Below the pieces are notes generated by a model. The model was given only the letters and a program-made list of their open reading frames with translations, did no database searches and was not told the DNA's origin. From Bacteroidales bacterium (lineage in GTDB: Bacteria; Bacteroidota; Bacteroidia; Bacteroidales; UBA12481): a stretch of DNA of 36,675 nt. Both the position numbers and the translations under genes were made by a program. Each line of letters opens with the position of its first letter. Within the stretch, counting starts at the first letter, position 1. The stretch lies in NCBI GenBank assembly GCA_023145515.1, contig JAGLDP010000019.1:1-36675 (forward strand). The letters run 5' to 3'. Of this stretch, positions 24,605-32,290 are shown piece by piece.

Positions 24605-26980
24605 CTATTCGTAGCGTAAAGATTTTATTGGGTCTAATCTGGCAGCCCTAATGGATTGCCAGCTGATTGTCAGAAGGGCAATCCCAATCGCCAGAGCTGC
24701 AGCCAGAGGGAAAATCCACCAACTGATATCTGTTTTGTAGGCAAAGCTCATTAGCCATTTATTTAAGGCAAAAATACTCAAGGGGATAGCCAGAACCAGG
24801 GAAATTGTTACCCATTTTAACATATCATAATTCAGCTTTATGACTATGTCAGAAACTAAGGCTCCATTCACTTTTCGAATTCCAATTTCTTTTCTTCTTG
24901 TTAAAGCAACAAAGGCCGACATACCCATTAGTCCGATGCAGGCGATCACGATTGCTACAATCGAGAAGAGAGTAATGAGATCAGTCTGACTTTGCAGTGA
25001 ACCATAATTGTCTTCAATCAATTCATCCACAAATATAGGGTCAAACAAAGCTTCTGGCATGTGAATATCCCAAACCTTCCTGATTTTGGCTAACAATGCC
25101 TGGTTATCTTTCGAGTGATGCCGAATATTCAACTGATAGTAATTCCACCCGTCTGCTTCAGGTTGAACTGATAGTATCAAGGGAAGGATATCCTGATGTA
25201 AGGAGGCAAAATGGAAATCACTAAACACACCAATTACTTCACGTTTGAAATTGCGGTGAATGGTTTTACCTACCGGATCCTCCCAGCCTGCATGGCTAAC
25301 CAGCTTTTGGTTTACCAGAAAGTAGTTCTTTTCTGCATCCATGTCCTTTCTGAAATTCCGTCCGCTTGTTAACTCAATGCCAAAACACTCTAAGAAATCA
25401 TCATCAGCGTAAATTATATTTATCATTTCCGGATCATCCTTGCCTTCAAGAATATAGCCATTTGAAGTAAAGCCTGTGCCTGGAATTTCACTTGACAAAC
25501 TGGCAATTTGAATGTCTGGAATCTTCCTGAGTTCCTCCTTTAATCGAATAACTTCCTCTAATGTGTAGCCTTTCTCGTTGGGCAGGCTGATAATGGATTC
25601 TTTTTCAAAGCCCAGATCTTGATGAAGAACATAATTCGATTGTTTCTGAATCAGGATCAGACAGACGATCAAAAATATGGCTATTGTAAATTGTACAGTA
25701 ACCAGGAGGTTGCGGATGCCATTTCGCGACCTGCCCTTTATTCTTTCTTGCAATCCCTGAGCAGTATTTTGTCCGGCCATAATAAAAGCAGGTATCATTC
25801 CTGATAGAAATCCTGCCAATAAAGAAATGGATAGAATCGATAGTACATATAAAAATGGTTCTCCATACGGTGAGAGTTCAGAACCTGTTAGCTTATTTAA
25901 AAGTGGATATATTATATGTAACACAAATGGAGCCAGTAGTCCGGCGAATATTGATAATAGGATTGATTCAGACAGCATCTGAGCTCTGATTCGGGCGCGA
26001 CTGGCACCAAGTATTTTGCGAATACCCATCTCCTTAAATCGCAAGCTCGTCATAGCTGAAGCCAGATTTATATAATTGATCATAGCCAGAACCAGTATTA
26101 GAAGGGCAATGCTACTAATGACTAATAAATAGCTTATAGTACGATTGCTTGCTTCGTCATACTCAAGCTTTGTGCCTAAATGGATATCTGTAATAGCTTG
26201 TAATTGGAAGTTTAATTTCCAGCCTGCAGATTCGAGTTTCTTGTTGATTATCGGATACAGAAAATCTGGAAACAGAAGATCGATTGACTCTGGCTGGATT
26301 GAGGGATCAAGTTTCAAAAAGCTAAGAAACTGCATTCCTCCTCCCCAGTCAAGATAAATATTTGGATTAGATTCTGCCGTCTTGATGGAAACCAAAATAT
26401 CATAATTAAGATGTGAATTTGTTGGGGAATTTTCACAGATACCGGTAACAAGCCAATTTTCATTTTCTGAGGTTTTTAGATTTCGTCCTACTGGATTTTT
26501 ATTTCCAAAGATTTCTCTTGCAAGGCTCTCCGTGAGCACTACATTTCCGGGAGCCTCGAGCAGACTTTCCGGATTGCCAGTTATCAGCTTAAATCCGAAG
26601 AAGGAGAAAAAATCAGGGTCAACATATCTGACTTCCTCAGATTTTATTACTCTATTTTCATGAATCAGTTTTACCTGATTTGCAGGAGAAACCCGACATC
26701 CATCCTCAATCCCTGGGATAGCCTCAAGAATGGCAGGAATAGCCAGAGCATCGCAATAGCCCTGAGGCATGCTTTTGTCTTTAGAAGTATATGTTGAGGT
26801 GATGCGGTACGTACGATCTGCATCCGGATGAAATATATCAAAGCTTGTCTCATGTCTAAGCAGCATAATCATATAAAGGCAGGCAGTGAGGCCTATGGTC
26901 AGCCCGATAATATTTATCAGCGTATAAGTTTTGTTCTTAATCAGGTTTCTGATGATTAACTTTAGATCTGTTAAGTTCAT
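24605..26980 (-). CDS. FtsX/MacB-type ABC transporter permease
   Basis: A 791-residue permease with the duplicated Bacteroidota layout: a first membrane segment (residues about 20-40, YTLINIIGLTIGLTACLYMI), a MacB-like periplasmic core, an FtsX three-helix block containing RFKEMGIRKILGASRARIRA, a second core, and a final FtsX block with ALTRRKEIGIRKVNGALVSD. The two RKEIGIRK-like motifs are the coupling segments that contact an ATPase. No ATPase gene is adjacent, so a MacB-type partner must come from elsewhere. The family moves lipoproteins, peptides or drugs, or transmits mechanical signals in the envelope. The frame opens at 27082, but that would overlap the divergent MATE start; ATG 26980 gives the standard MNLTDLKLIIRNLIKNK start. 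Confidence 0.92.
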   Translation of the reverse strand: MNLTDLKLIIRNLIKNKTYTLINIIGLTIGLTACLYMIMLLRHETSFDIFHPDADRTYRITSTYTSKDKSMPQGYCDALAIPAILEAIPGIEDGCRVSPANQVKLIHENRVIKSEEVRYVDPDFFSFFGFKLITGNPESLLEAPGNVVLTESLAREIFGNKNPVGRNLKTSENENWLVTGICENSPTNSHLNYDILVSIKTAESNPNIYLDWGGGMQFLSFLKLDPSIQPESIDLLFPDFLYPIINKKLESAGWKLNFQLQAITDIHLGTKLEYDEASNRTISYLLVISSIALLILVLAMINYINLASAMTSLRFKEMGIRKILGASRARIRAQMLSESILLSIFAGLLAPFVLHIIYPLLNKLTGSELSPYGEPFLYVLSILSISLLAGFLSGMIPAFIMAGQNTAQGLQERIKGRSRNGIRNLLVTVQFTIAIFLIVCLILIQKQSNYVLHQDLGFEKESIISLPNEKGYTLEEVIRLKEELRKIPDIQIASLSSEIPGTGFTSNGYILEGKDDPEMINIIYADDDFLECFGIELTSGRNFRKDMDAEKNYFLVNQKLVSHAGWEDPVGKTIHRNFKREVIGVFSDFHFASLHQDILPLILSVQPEADGWNYYQLNIRHHSKDNQALLAKIRKVWDIHMPEALFDPIFVDELIEDNYGSLQSQTDLITLFSIVAIVIACIGLMGMSAFVALTRRKEIGIRKVNGALVSDIVIKLNYDMLKWVTISLVLAIPLSIFALNKWLMSFAYKTDISWWIFPLAAALAIGIALLTISWQSIRAARLDPIKSLRYE

Positions 26981-26999
26981 GATATTGGCTTTGAACTTT

Positions 27000-27016
27000 A
27001 AAGATAAGTTATCTTT
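27000..27016. promoter_or_regulatory. Palindrome in the ABC permease / MATE divergent promoter region
   Basis: AAAGATAAGTTATCTTT is a perfect palindrome (8-bp arms around one base) in the 41-bp gap between the divergent starts at 26980 and 27022. A dimeric regulator could control both membrane transport genes from it. No regulator gene is adjacent. Its position is the main support. Confidence 0.5.
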
Positions 27017-27021
27017 ACATC

Positions 27022-28407
27022 GTGGAGAAAAGTAAACTAAAAAAAGACCTGACAAAAGGGCCCATTGTTCCGCTTCTTGCAAAGCTTACCTGGCCCTTGA
27101 TCTTTGGAATGGCCGGAATGGTTATTTTTAATATGATTGATACCTTCTGGGTAGGGAAACTTGGAGTGCCTGAATTGGCTGCCATTGGTTTTACTTTTCC
27201 TGTTATCATGCTGATTAGCAGCTTGTCTATGGGCTTAGGTATCGGAACGGCTTCTCTGATATCAAGAATGATCGTAAAGGAGTCACGACAAGTGATTCAG
27301 CAATATAGTGTGGATGCAATCAACCTTTCTTTGGTGATTATTATCATTTTTGTAACCCTGGGGCAGCTCACGATTGAACCTCTTTTCATGGTTCTTGGGG
27401 TTACTGAAAACCTTATGCCATTGGTTAAAGAATACATGGTAACGTGGTATTGGGGAATGATTTTTTTGGTAATACCGATGGTTGGTAATAACATATTGCG
27501 CTCAACAGGTGATACTTTCCGTCCGGGTATGATTATGCTGGCGGCTGCAGTATTTAATATGATTCTTGATCCCTTCCTTATATTCGGATGGGGCCCTTTT
27601 CCTCAAATGGGACTTAAAGGAGCTGCTTTGGCAACTGTATTCTCCAGAGCTCTGGGTATGATTATTACTATCTATATTCTGGTTTGGAAAGAGAAGCTAT
27701 TGGGTTTGTATGTCCCACGTCTTAAACACATGCTCAACACCTGGAAGAAGATCCTCTACGTATCAGGACCTGCAGCTCTGGGAATGATGGTAACACCCTT
27801 ATCTATGGCTGTGATTACCCGATTGATTTCTACATTTGGTGAAGAATCTATTGCCGGTTTTGGTGTAGCTATCAGGCTTGAGTCATTTGGATTGTTAATT
27901 ATTCATGCAATGGCTGCTGTAATGACCATTTTTGCTGGACAGAATTGGGGAAAGGGTGAAAAGAAACGAATCTTGTCAGGCCTCAGAATTACATCGGGTT
28001 TTGCTATGGGGTGGGGAGTATTTTTATTTTTGATCAGCATGTTGTTTGCCAATCAGATAGCTGGGATTTTCTCTCAAGATCCTTTGGTAGTGGAGGTTAC
28101 CGCCAGATACATGAAGATACTGGCCCTCAGTTACGGATTTTTGGGGGTAATGATGATGAGCTTGTCAATGCTTAATGGGATTAATAAGCCGATTCTGGCT
28201 ATGTTTACTACTATGACCAGAATGTTTATCTTGTACGTGCCATTAGCATTTCTACTCAGCAAATGGTTCGATCTAAATGGAATCTTCTACGCAGCATTCA
28301 TAGCAAACATTGTAGCAGGCTCCTTAGGAGCAATGTTCTTAATCGCAAAGCTAAAAGTCAAAGGGCTCGACTCCGCTCAGCCACCGACAGTTAGAGTTCC
28401 CGAATAA
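27022..28407 (+). CDS. MATE family efflux transporter
   Basis: A 461-residue multidrug and toxic compound extrusion transporter of the DinF/NorM superfamily with about 12 membrane segments. The start GPIVPLLAKLTWPLIFGMAG with NMIDTFWVGKLGVPELAAIG is typical of helix 1 of each half, and NNILRSTGDTFRPGMIMLAA of helix 4-5. It exchanges Na+ or H+ for organic cations or metabolites. The start is a GTG at 27022; no ATG exists upstream in frame without truncating helix 1. The C-terminal residues (GLDSAQPPTVRVPE) are encoded by repeat-like DNA, and the stop TAA is inside an 8-bp array unit. It is divergent from an ABC permease. Confidence 0.94.
   Translation: MEKSKLKKDLTKGPIVPLLAKLTWPLIFGMAGMVIFNMIDTFWVGKLGVPELAAIGFTFPVIMLISSLSMGLGIGTASLISRMIVKESRQVIQQYSVDAINLSLVIIIIFVTLGQLTIEPLFMVLGVTENLMPLVKEYMVTWYWGMIFLVIPMVGNNILRSTGDTFRPGMIMLAAAVFNMILDPFLIFGWGPFPQMGLKGAALATVFSRALGMIITIYILVWKEKLLGLYVPRLKHMLNTWKKILYVSGPAALGMMVTPLSMAVITRLISTFGEESIAGFGVAIRLESFGLLIIHAMAAVMTIFAGQNWGKGEKKRILSGLRITSGFAMGWGVFLFLISMLFANQIAGIFSQDPLVVEVTARYMKILALSYGFLGVMMMSLSMLNGINKPILAMFTTMTRMFILYVPLAFLLSKWFDLNGIFYAAFIANIVAGSLGAMFLIAKLKVKGLDSAQPPTVRVPE
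28366..28390 (+). repeat. Dispersed-repeat-like sequence forming the MATE C-terminus
   Basis: GGCTCGACTCCGCTCAGCC resembles the CTTCGACTCCGCTCAG dispersed repeat seen in many bacterial genomes. Here it is translated as the last residues of the MATE protein and runs directly into an 8-bp array. Identification is from memory of the pattern. Confidence 0.4.
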
Positions 28408-28434
28408 CCGAATCACAGAATCACCGAATAACAA
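28403..28434 (+). repeat. 8-bp tandem array between the MATE and beta-helix genes
   Basis: Units AATAACCG, AATCACAG, AATCACCG, AATAACAA. The MATE stop TAA (28405-28407) is in the first unit, and the A of the next gene's ATG (28434) is the last base of the fourth. The array is thus the entire intergenic spacer. Confidence 0.85.
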
Positions 28435-30299
28435 TGAGAACAACACTAATAATCACCCTCAGCATTCTCCTCTTAAGTTGCCAACCACAAAGCACTAAAA
28501 TCTTTGTTTCTCCTGATGGCGACCGCTTAAATCCCGGGACTGAAAAATCACCACTGGGCACTATTGAGCAGGCCCAGCGTATGGTTCGGGAGGAAATGGC
28601 AACGAATCCGGAACAAGATATTCGGGTCATTTTGAAGGAGGGTACTTATTTCTTAAGCAAAACTCTGGTGTTTGATGAGCTGAATGGTGGTAGTAATATT
28701 AGCTCTTTAACATACGAAGGAATGCCTGGTCGTGAAATTGTTTTTTCAGGAGGCAGGAGTGTTTCAGGATGGACAGAGTTTGAAGGCATTTGGCAGGTTG
28801 AGGTGCCTGATATTGAATCTATTGAGCAGTTATTTGTGAATGGAGAGAGAGCTGTCAGAGCCAGAATCCCTAACCTTAATGATGATCCTGCCCGCTGGTA
28901 TATGGATTCAATCAAGGTAGTTAAAGACCGGCAGGATAAAACTATGTTACAGGTGGATTTATGGATTCGTGAGCAATATGAACTGCCTGAGCTTTCTCAG
29001 AGTGGTGATTTTGAAATAGTTGTATTCAAAGACTGGGCAACTCTGCGTAAGCAGGTTGCTGCTTATGATCCTGAATCTGGACGACTGGCATTGCTGCCCC
29101 CCTTCGCTCTTTTTGATGGAAGTTACAACAGTCTGCTGGCTCCTTATCTGAACCGTTTTACAGGATATTTGGAGGGACACCCAGCCTTTATCGATCAGCC
29201 AGGGGAATGGGCTTTTGATAAGAAGAGTAAGATCCTTTTTTATAAACCCCTCCCTGATCAATCATTGGATGAATGTGAGGTAATTATTCCCACTATTACT
29301 CAACTGGTTTTGTTGGCAGGAAGTGGTGAGCAAAGAGTTCAAAACCTTCATTTCAGGAATATACATTTTGCGCATTCTGCCTACCAGTTGCCGGAGTTCG
29401 GACATGATGGACGACAAGCTTGTTTTTATTACAATCAGGGAACTGGAATTCCTCTCGAGGAAGCTTTGATTGAAGAAGCTATAAGGGTAGAATGGGCAGA
29501 AAACTGCAGTTTTGTAAATTGTTGGGTGGAACAAACTGGAGCGAATGGAATATTTGTGACCACCGGATCAAAAAACATCCTGATTGATCAAACTATCCTT
29601 GAAGATATTGGGGGAAATCCTCTTATGATTGGTATGGCAAAAGATCCGGGCTTAGAATCAGAAGAATTAGTTAAAGGAATCCGCTTTTCAAATGGAAAGG
29701 TGAGTCGCGGTGGTCGCCATTATGATTCGGCTGTAGGTATATGGATGGGTTTTTGTCGCGATTGTCAGATAATGGGCAATGAAGTGTTTGATCTGCCTTA
29801 CACCGGAATTTCAGTGGGCTGGCAGTGGAATCCGAAATCGACATCTTCAGGGGCCAATTTGATAGAGGGTAACCATATATATGAAGTGATGCAGATGCTG
29901 GGCGATGGGGGAGGAATTTATACTCTTGGTTTCCAGCCGGGGTCGGTTATCCGGAATAATGAAATTCATGATATTCTTCGCTCAGAATTGAATCATGCAT
30001 CGCCTAACAATGGATTGTTTATCGATGAAGGATCAAAAGGCTACCTAATTGAGAGTAACCATATTTACCGGGTTTCACATACATGCATTCGTGGACATAG
30101 AGCTGCTGGTGTTGAGCTTAGAAATAATATTTTTGAGCCTGGTGAATTTCCAGCTGTGAGCCATACACCTCCTTATGGGAAAATGATATTTGCTAACTCT
30201 GATTCAACAATTGTCTGGCCTAACCCGGGTTGGCCTGTTGAGTGGGGCTATCCTGATTCAATAACTGCTTTTACTATGAATGGAAATCAATTTAAATAA
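28434..30299 (+). CDS. Lipoprotein with right-handed beta-helix (GH141-like)
   Basis: A 621-residue lipoprotein: the signal TTLIITLSILLLSC puts the acylated Cys at residue 16, followed by QPQS. The start of the mature protein (IFVSPDGDRLNPGTEKSPLG, IEQAQRMV) and the VILKEGTYFLSKTLVF segment are the usual opening of beta-helix proteins annotated as right-handed parallel beta-helix or GH141. The C-terminal half carries successive short coils with Asn/Gly turns (ENCSFVNCWVEQTGANGIFV, IEGNHIYEVMQMLGDGGGIY, IESNHIYRVSHTC). GH141 members act on fucose- or xylose-containing plant and algal glycans, but I cannot pick out the catalytic pair, so activity is inferred. The next gene follows within 11 bp of the stop. 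Confidence 0.82.
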   Translation: MRTTLIITLSILLLSCQPQSTKIFVSPDGDRLNPGTEKSPLGTIEQAQRMVREEMATNPEQDIRVILKEGTYFLSKTLVFDELNGGSNISSLTYEGMPGREIVFSGGRSVSGWTEFEGIWQVEVPDIESIEQLFVNGERAVRARIPNLNDDPARWYMDSIKVVKDRQDKTMLQVDLWIREQYELPELSQSGDFEIVVFKDWATLRKQVAAYDPESGRLALLPPFALFDGSYNSLLAPYLNRFTGYLEGHPAFIDQPGEWAFDKKSKILFYKPLPDQSLDECEVIIPTITQLVLLAGSGEQRVQNLHFRNIHFAHSAYQLPEFGHDGRQACFYYNQGTGIPLEEALIEEAIRVEWAENCSFVNCWVEQTGANGIFVTTGSKNILIDQTILEDIGGNPLMIGMAKDPGLESEELVKGIRFSNGKVSRGGRHYDSAVGIWMGFCRDCQIMGNEVFDLPYTGISVGWQWNPKSTSSGANLIEGNHIYEVMQMLGDGGGIYTLGFQPGSVIRNNEIHDILRSELNHASPNNGLFIDEGSKGYLIESNHIYRVSHTCIRGHRAAGVELRNNIFEPGEFPAVSHTPPYGKMIFANSDSTIVWPNPGWPVEWGYPDSITAFTMNGNQFK

Positions 30300-30309
30300 G
30301 CCAATTATT

Positions 30310-31656
30310 ATGAGACAAATTATTCTGCTCAGCATTTTGATTTCCTCAATGCTGATTCCGGTGAACGGACAAGATCTGATGTCTGAATTAGACTCTGCAA
30401 TTCTTAATTCATTTGACCAGGATGGCCCTGGTGTAACAGTATTGATTAAGCACAAGGGAGAGTTGATTTACCATAAGGGCTTTGGAATGGCCAATGTTGA
30501 GCAAAATATTAAAATGGATGCCCGACATGTATTCAGGATTGGTTCCATTACAAAGCAATTCACCGCATGTGCTATATTGAAATTGGCTGAGGAGGAAAAG
30601 CTTTCATTGACAGATAATCTTCAAAAATACCTTCCTGATTACCCGACTCAGGGACAGGTAATAACTATTGAGCACTTGCTGACTCACACTTCAGGAATTA
30701 AGAGTTACACAGGCTTGCAAGAATGGACTCCGGAGCTTCAGCGAAAAGATTTCACTCCTCTTGAATTAATTGAATATTTTAAGAGAGATTCCCTTGATTT
30801 CATGCCGGGAGAGCGCTTTATGTATAACAATTCAGGGTACTTTATTTTAGGGTATATTATTGAAAATGTCTCAGGATTGAGCTATGAAGACTATATTGAA
30901 TCCATGTTTTTTAAGCCTCTTGGAATGGATGATTCTCGTTATGATCATCCAGAGGAAATTATCTCAATGCGGGTGGCTGGCTATAATAGAGATGACTCAA
31001 ATCTCCAGAATGCCAACTACTTAAGCATGACCCAACCCTACTCTGCCGGATCACTGATGTCAACTGTTTCTGATCTGTCAAAGTGGTATGAGGCGGTTTT
31101 TTCTTACAAAGTTATTAAAGAAGAAAGCCTTAAAATGGCGCATACAGCTTATGAACTTAATAATGGTAAATCTACAGGATATGGATACGGATGGATTATT
31201 GGAAACCGTCTTGATCGTCGTACAATTGAGCATGGTGGAGGGATAAATGGTTCTTTAACTAAGGACTTGTACTTTCCTGAGGATGATTTATTTATAGTAG
31301 TATTCTCTAACTGTACTTGTTTCCCTCCTGATCCTCTGGCTCTTAAGCTGGGAGCAATAGTTTTGGATGTTGATACATCCAGAAAAGAGATAAGTTTATC
31401 TAATAAACAACTGAAAAGACTTCTTGGTGAATATGAGTTGATGGAGGGATTTGTTCTTACTGTTACTCTAAAGGATAATCAACTGATGATTCAGGCTACT
31501 GGCCAGGGTATCAGTCCGGTTTTCCCTGAATCTGAGTTTAAATTCTTTTCAAAGCTTGTTGATGCTCAAATCGAATTTGTTATGGAGGGAGAAGTAGCCT
31601 CAAGTTTGATTTTATACCAGGGTGGTGCTTCTCTGGAAGGCAAAAAAATCAATTAG
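30310..31656 (+). CDS. Serine hydrolase, class C beta-lactamase/PBP4 family, exported
   Basis: A 448-residue exported protein of the beta-lactamase (S12) family. It shows S79-I-T-K82 (nucleophile Ser and Lys), Y172-N-N174 (the YxN motif) and H308-G-G-G311 in place of KTG. This pattern is common in non-beta-lactamase esterases, D-amino peptidases and peptidoglycan hydrolases of Bacteroidota. The signal peptide (MRQIILLSILISSMLIPVNG) supports the ATG at 30310 rather than the upstream 30280, which would overlap the previous gene. A C-terminal beta-barrel-like domain of about 100 residues follows. Only 10 bp separate it from the beta-helix gene, so they are likely co-transcribed; substrate unknown. 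Confidence 0.9.
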   Translation: MRQIILLSILISSMLIPVNGQDLMSELDSAILNSFDQDGPGVTVLIKHKGELIYHKGFGMANVEQNIKMDARHVFRIGSITKQFTACAILKLAEEEKLSLTDNLQKYLPDYPTQGQVITIEHLLTHTSGIKSYTGLQEWTPELQRKDFTPLELIEYFKRDSLDFMPGERFMYNNSGYFILGYIIENVSGLSYEDYIESMFFKPLGMDDSRYDHPEEIISMRVAGYNRDDSNLQNANYLSMTQPYSAGSLMSTVSDLSKWYEAVFSYKVIKEESLKMAHTAYELNNGKSTGYGYGWIIGNRLDRRTIEHGGGINGSLTKDLYFPEDDLFIVVFSNCTCFPPDPLALKLGAIVLDVDTSRKEISLSNKQLKRLLGEYELMEGFVLTVTLKDNQLMIQATGQGISPVFPESEFKFFSKLVDAQIEFVMEGEVASSLILYQGGASLEGKKIN

Positions 31657-31738
31657 AAAAAGCAGCTAAAGTAATAGCTACGCGAAAATCCCAGACTTCA
31701 GTTGTGTCCCCGGTAAGGCTCCCTGGTTTTCCTTTTTA

Positions 31739-32203
31739 TCACACAAAGTGATACAGGAAGGTGATATCTGCAACGAAAACTGATCTTTTTTGATCCTTGA
31801 TTTCCATTTTTACATGGAGGTGGGCCTTGGCAATCCCTCTTAAATTTACAATAGACAAAAGTTTAACTCTGACACGAACCTTGTCATTAACTCTAACAGG
31901 CTGGCCAAATTTCAACTTATCAATGCCATAATTGACTTGTAGCTTTACATTACGAACTTCCACCAATGAATTCCAGTGACTGGCCAAAAGGGCTACTGTT
32001 AGGTAGCCGTGAGCAATTGTAGTGCCAAATGGAGATTCTTTTGCAGCTCGTAAAGTATCTGTATGTATCCACTGCTGATCATCAGTAGCATCTGCAAAGA
32101 GGTTGATTTGAGCCTGAGTAATTGTTTGGAAGTCAGTTACACCAATCTCTTTTCCAACAAGTGCTTCAAATTCTGTGTAGCTGTTGATAGTCACTTTACT
32201 CAT
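31739..32203 (-). CDS. MaoC-like (R)-specific enoyl-CoA hydratase
   Basis: A 154-residue single hot-dog domain protein. The hydratase motif INLFADATDDQQWIHTD holds the catalytic Asp/His pair D42 and H47, and TTIAHGYLTVALL is the usual following segment. Family members hydrate trans-2-enoyl-CoA to (R)-3-hydroxyacyl-CoA in fatty-acid or polyhydroxyalkanoate metabolism. It is cytoplasmic and monocistronic, divergent from the M14 peptidase gene with 87 bp between the starts. No polymer synthase or oxidation genes are adjacent, so pathway assignment is open. Confidence 0.92.
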   Translation of the reverse strand: MSKVTINSYTEFEALVGKEIGVTDFQTITQAQINLFADATDDQQWIHTDTLRAAKESPFGTTIAHGYLTVALLASHWNSLVEVRNVKLQVNYGIDKLKFGQPVRVNDKVRVRVKLLSIVNLRGIAKAHLHVKMEIKDQKRSVFVADITFLYHFV

Positions 32204-32290
32204 ATTTTATTCTTTGATGTGAAGGTGCAATGATAATGATTTTTTGGGAATCGGTTATTTTGTATTTTTATTGTTTTAAAAGATATTATT

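Noticed and set aside
26981-27082. Upstream start of the ABC permease
   Set aside because: It would overlap the divergent MATE gene; the normal family N-terminus begins at 26980.
31657-31738. Intergenic stretch between the serine hydrolase and MaoC genes
   Set aside because: No convincing hairpin, repeat or frame seen.
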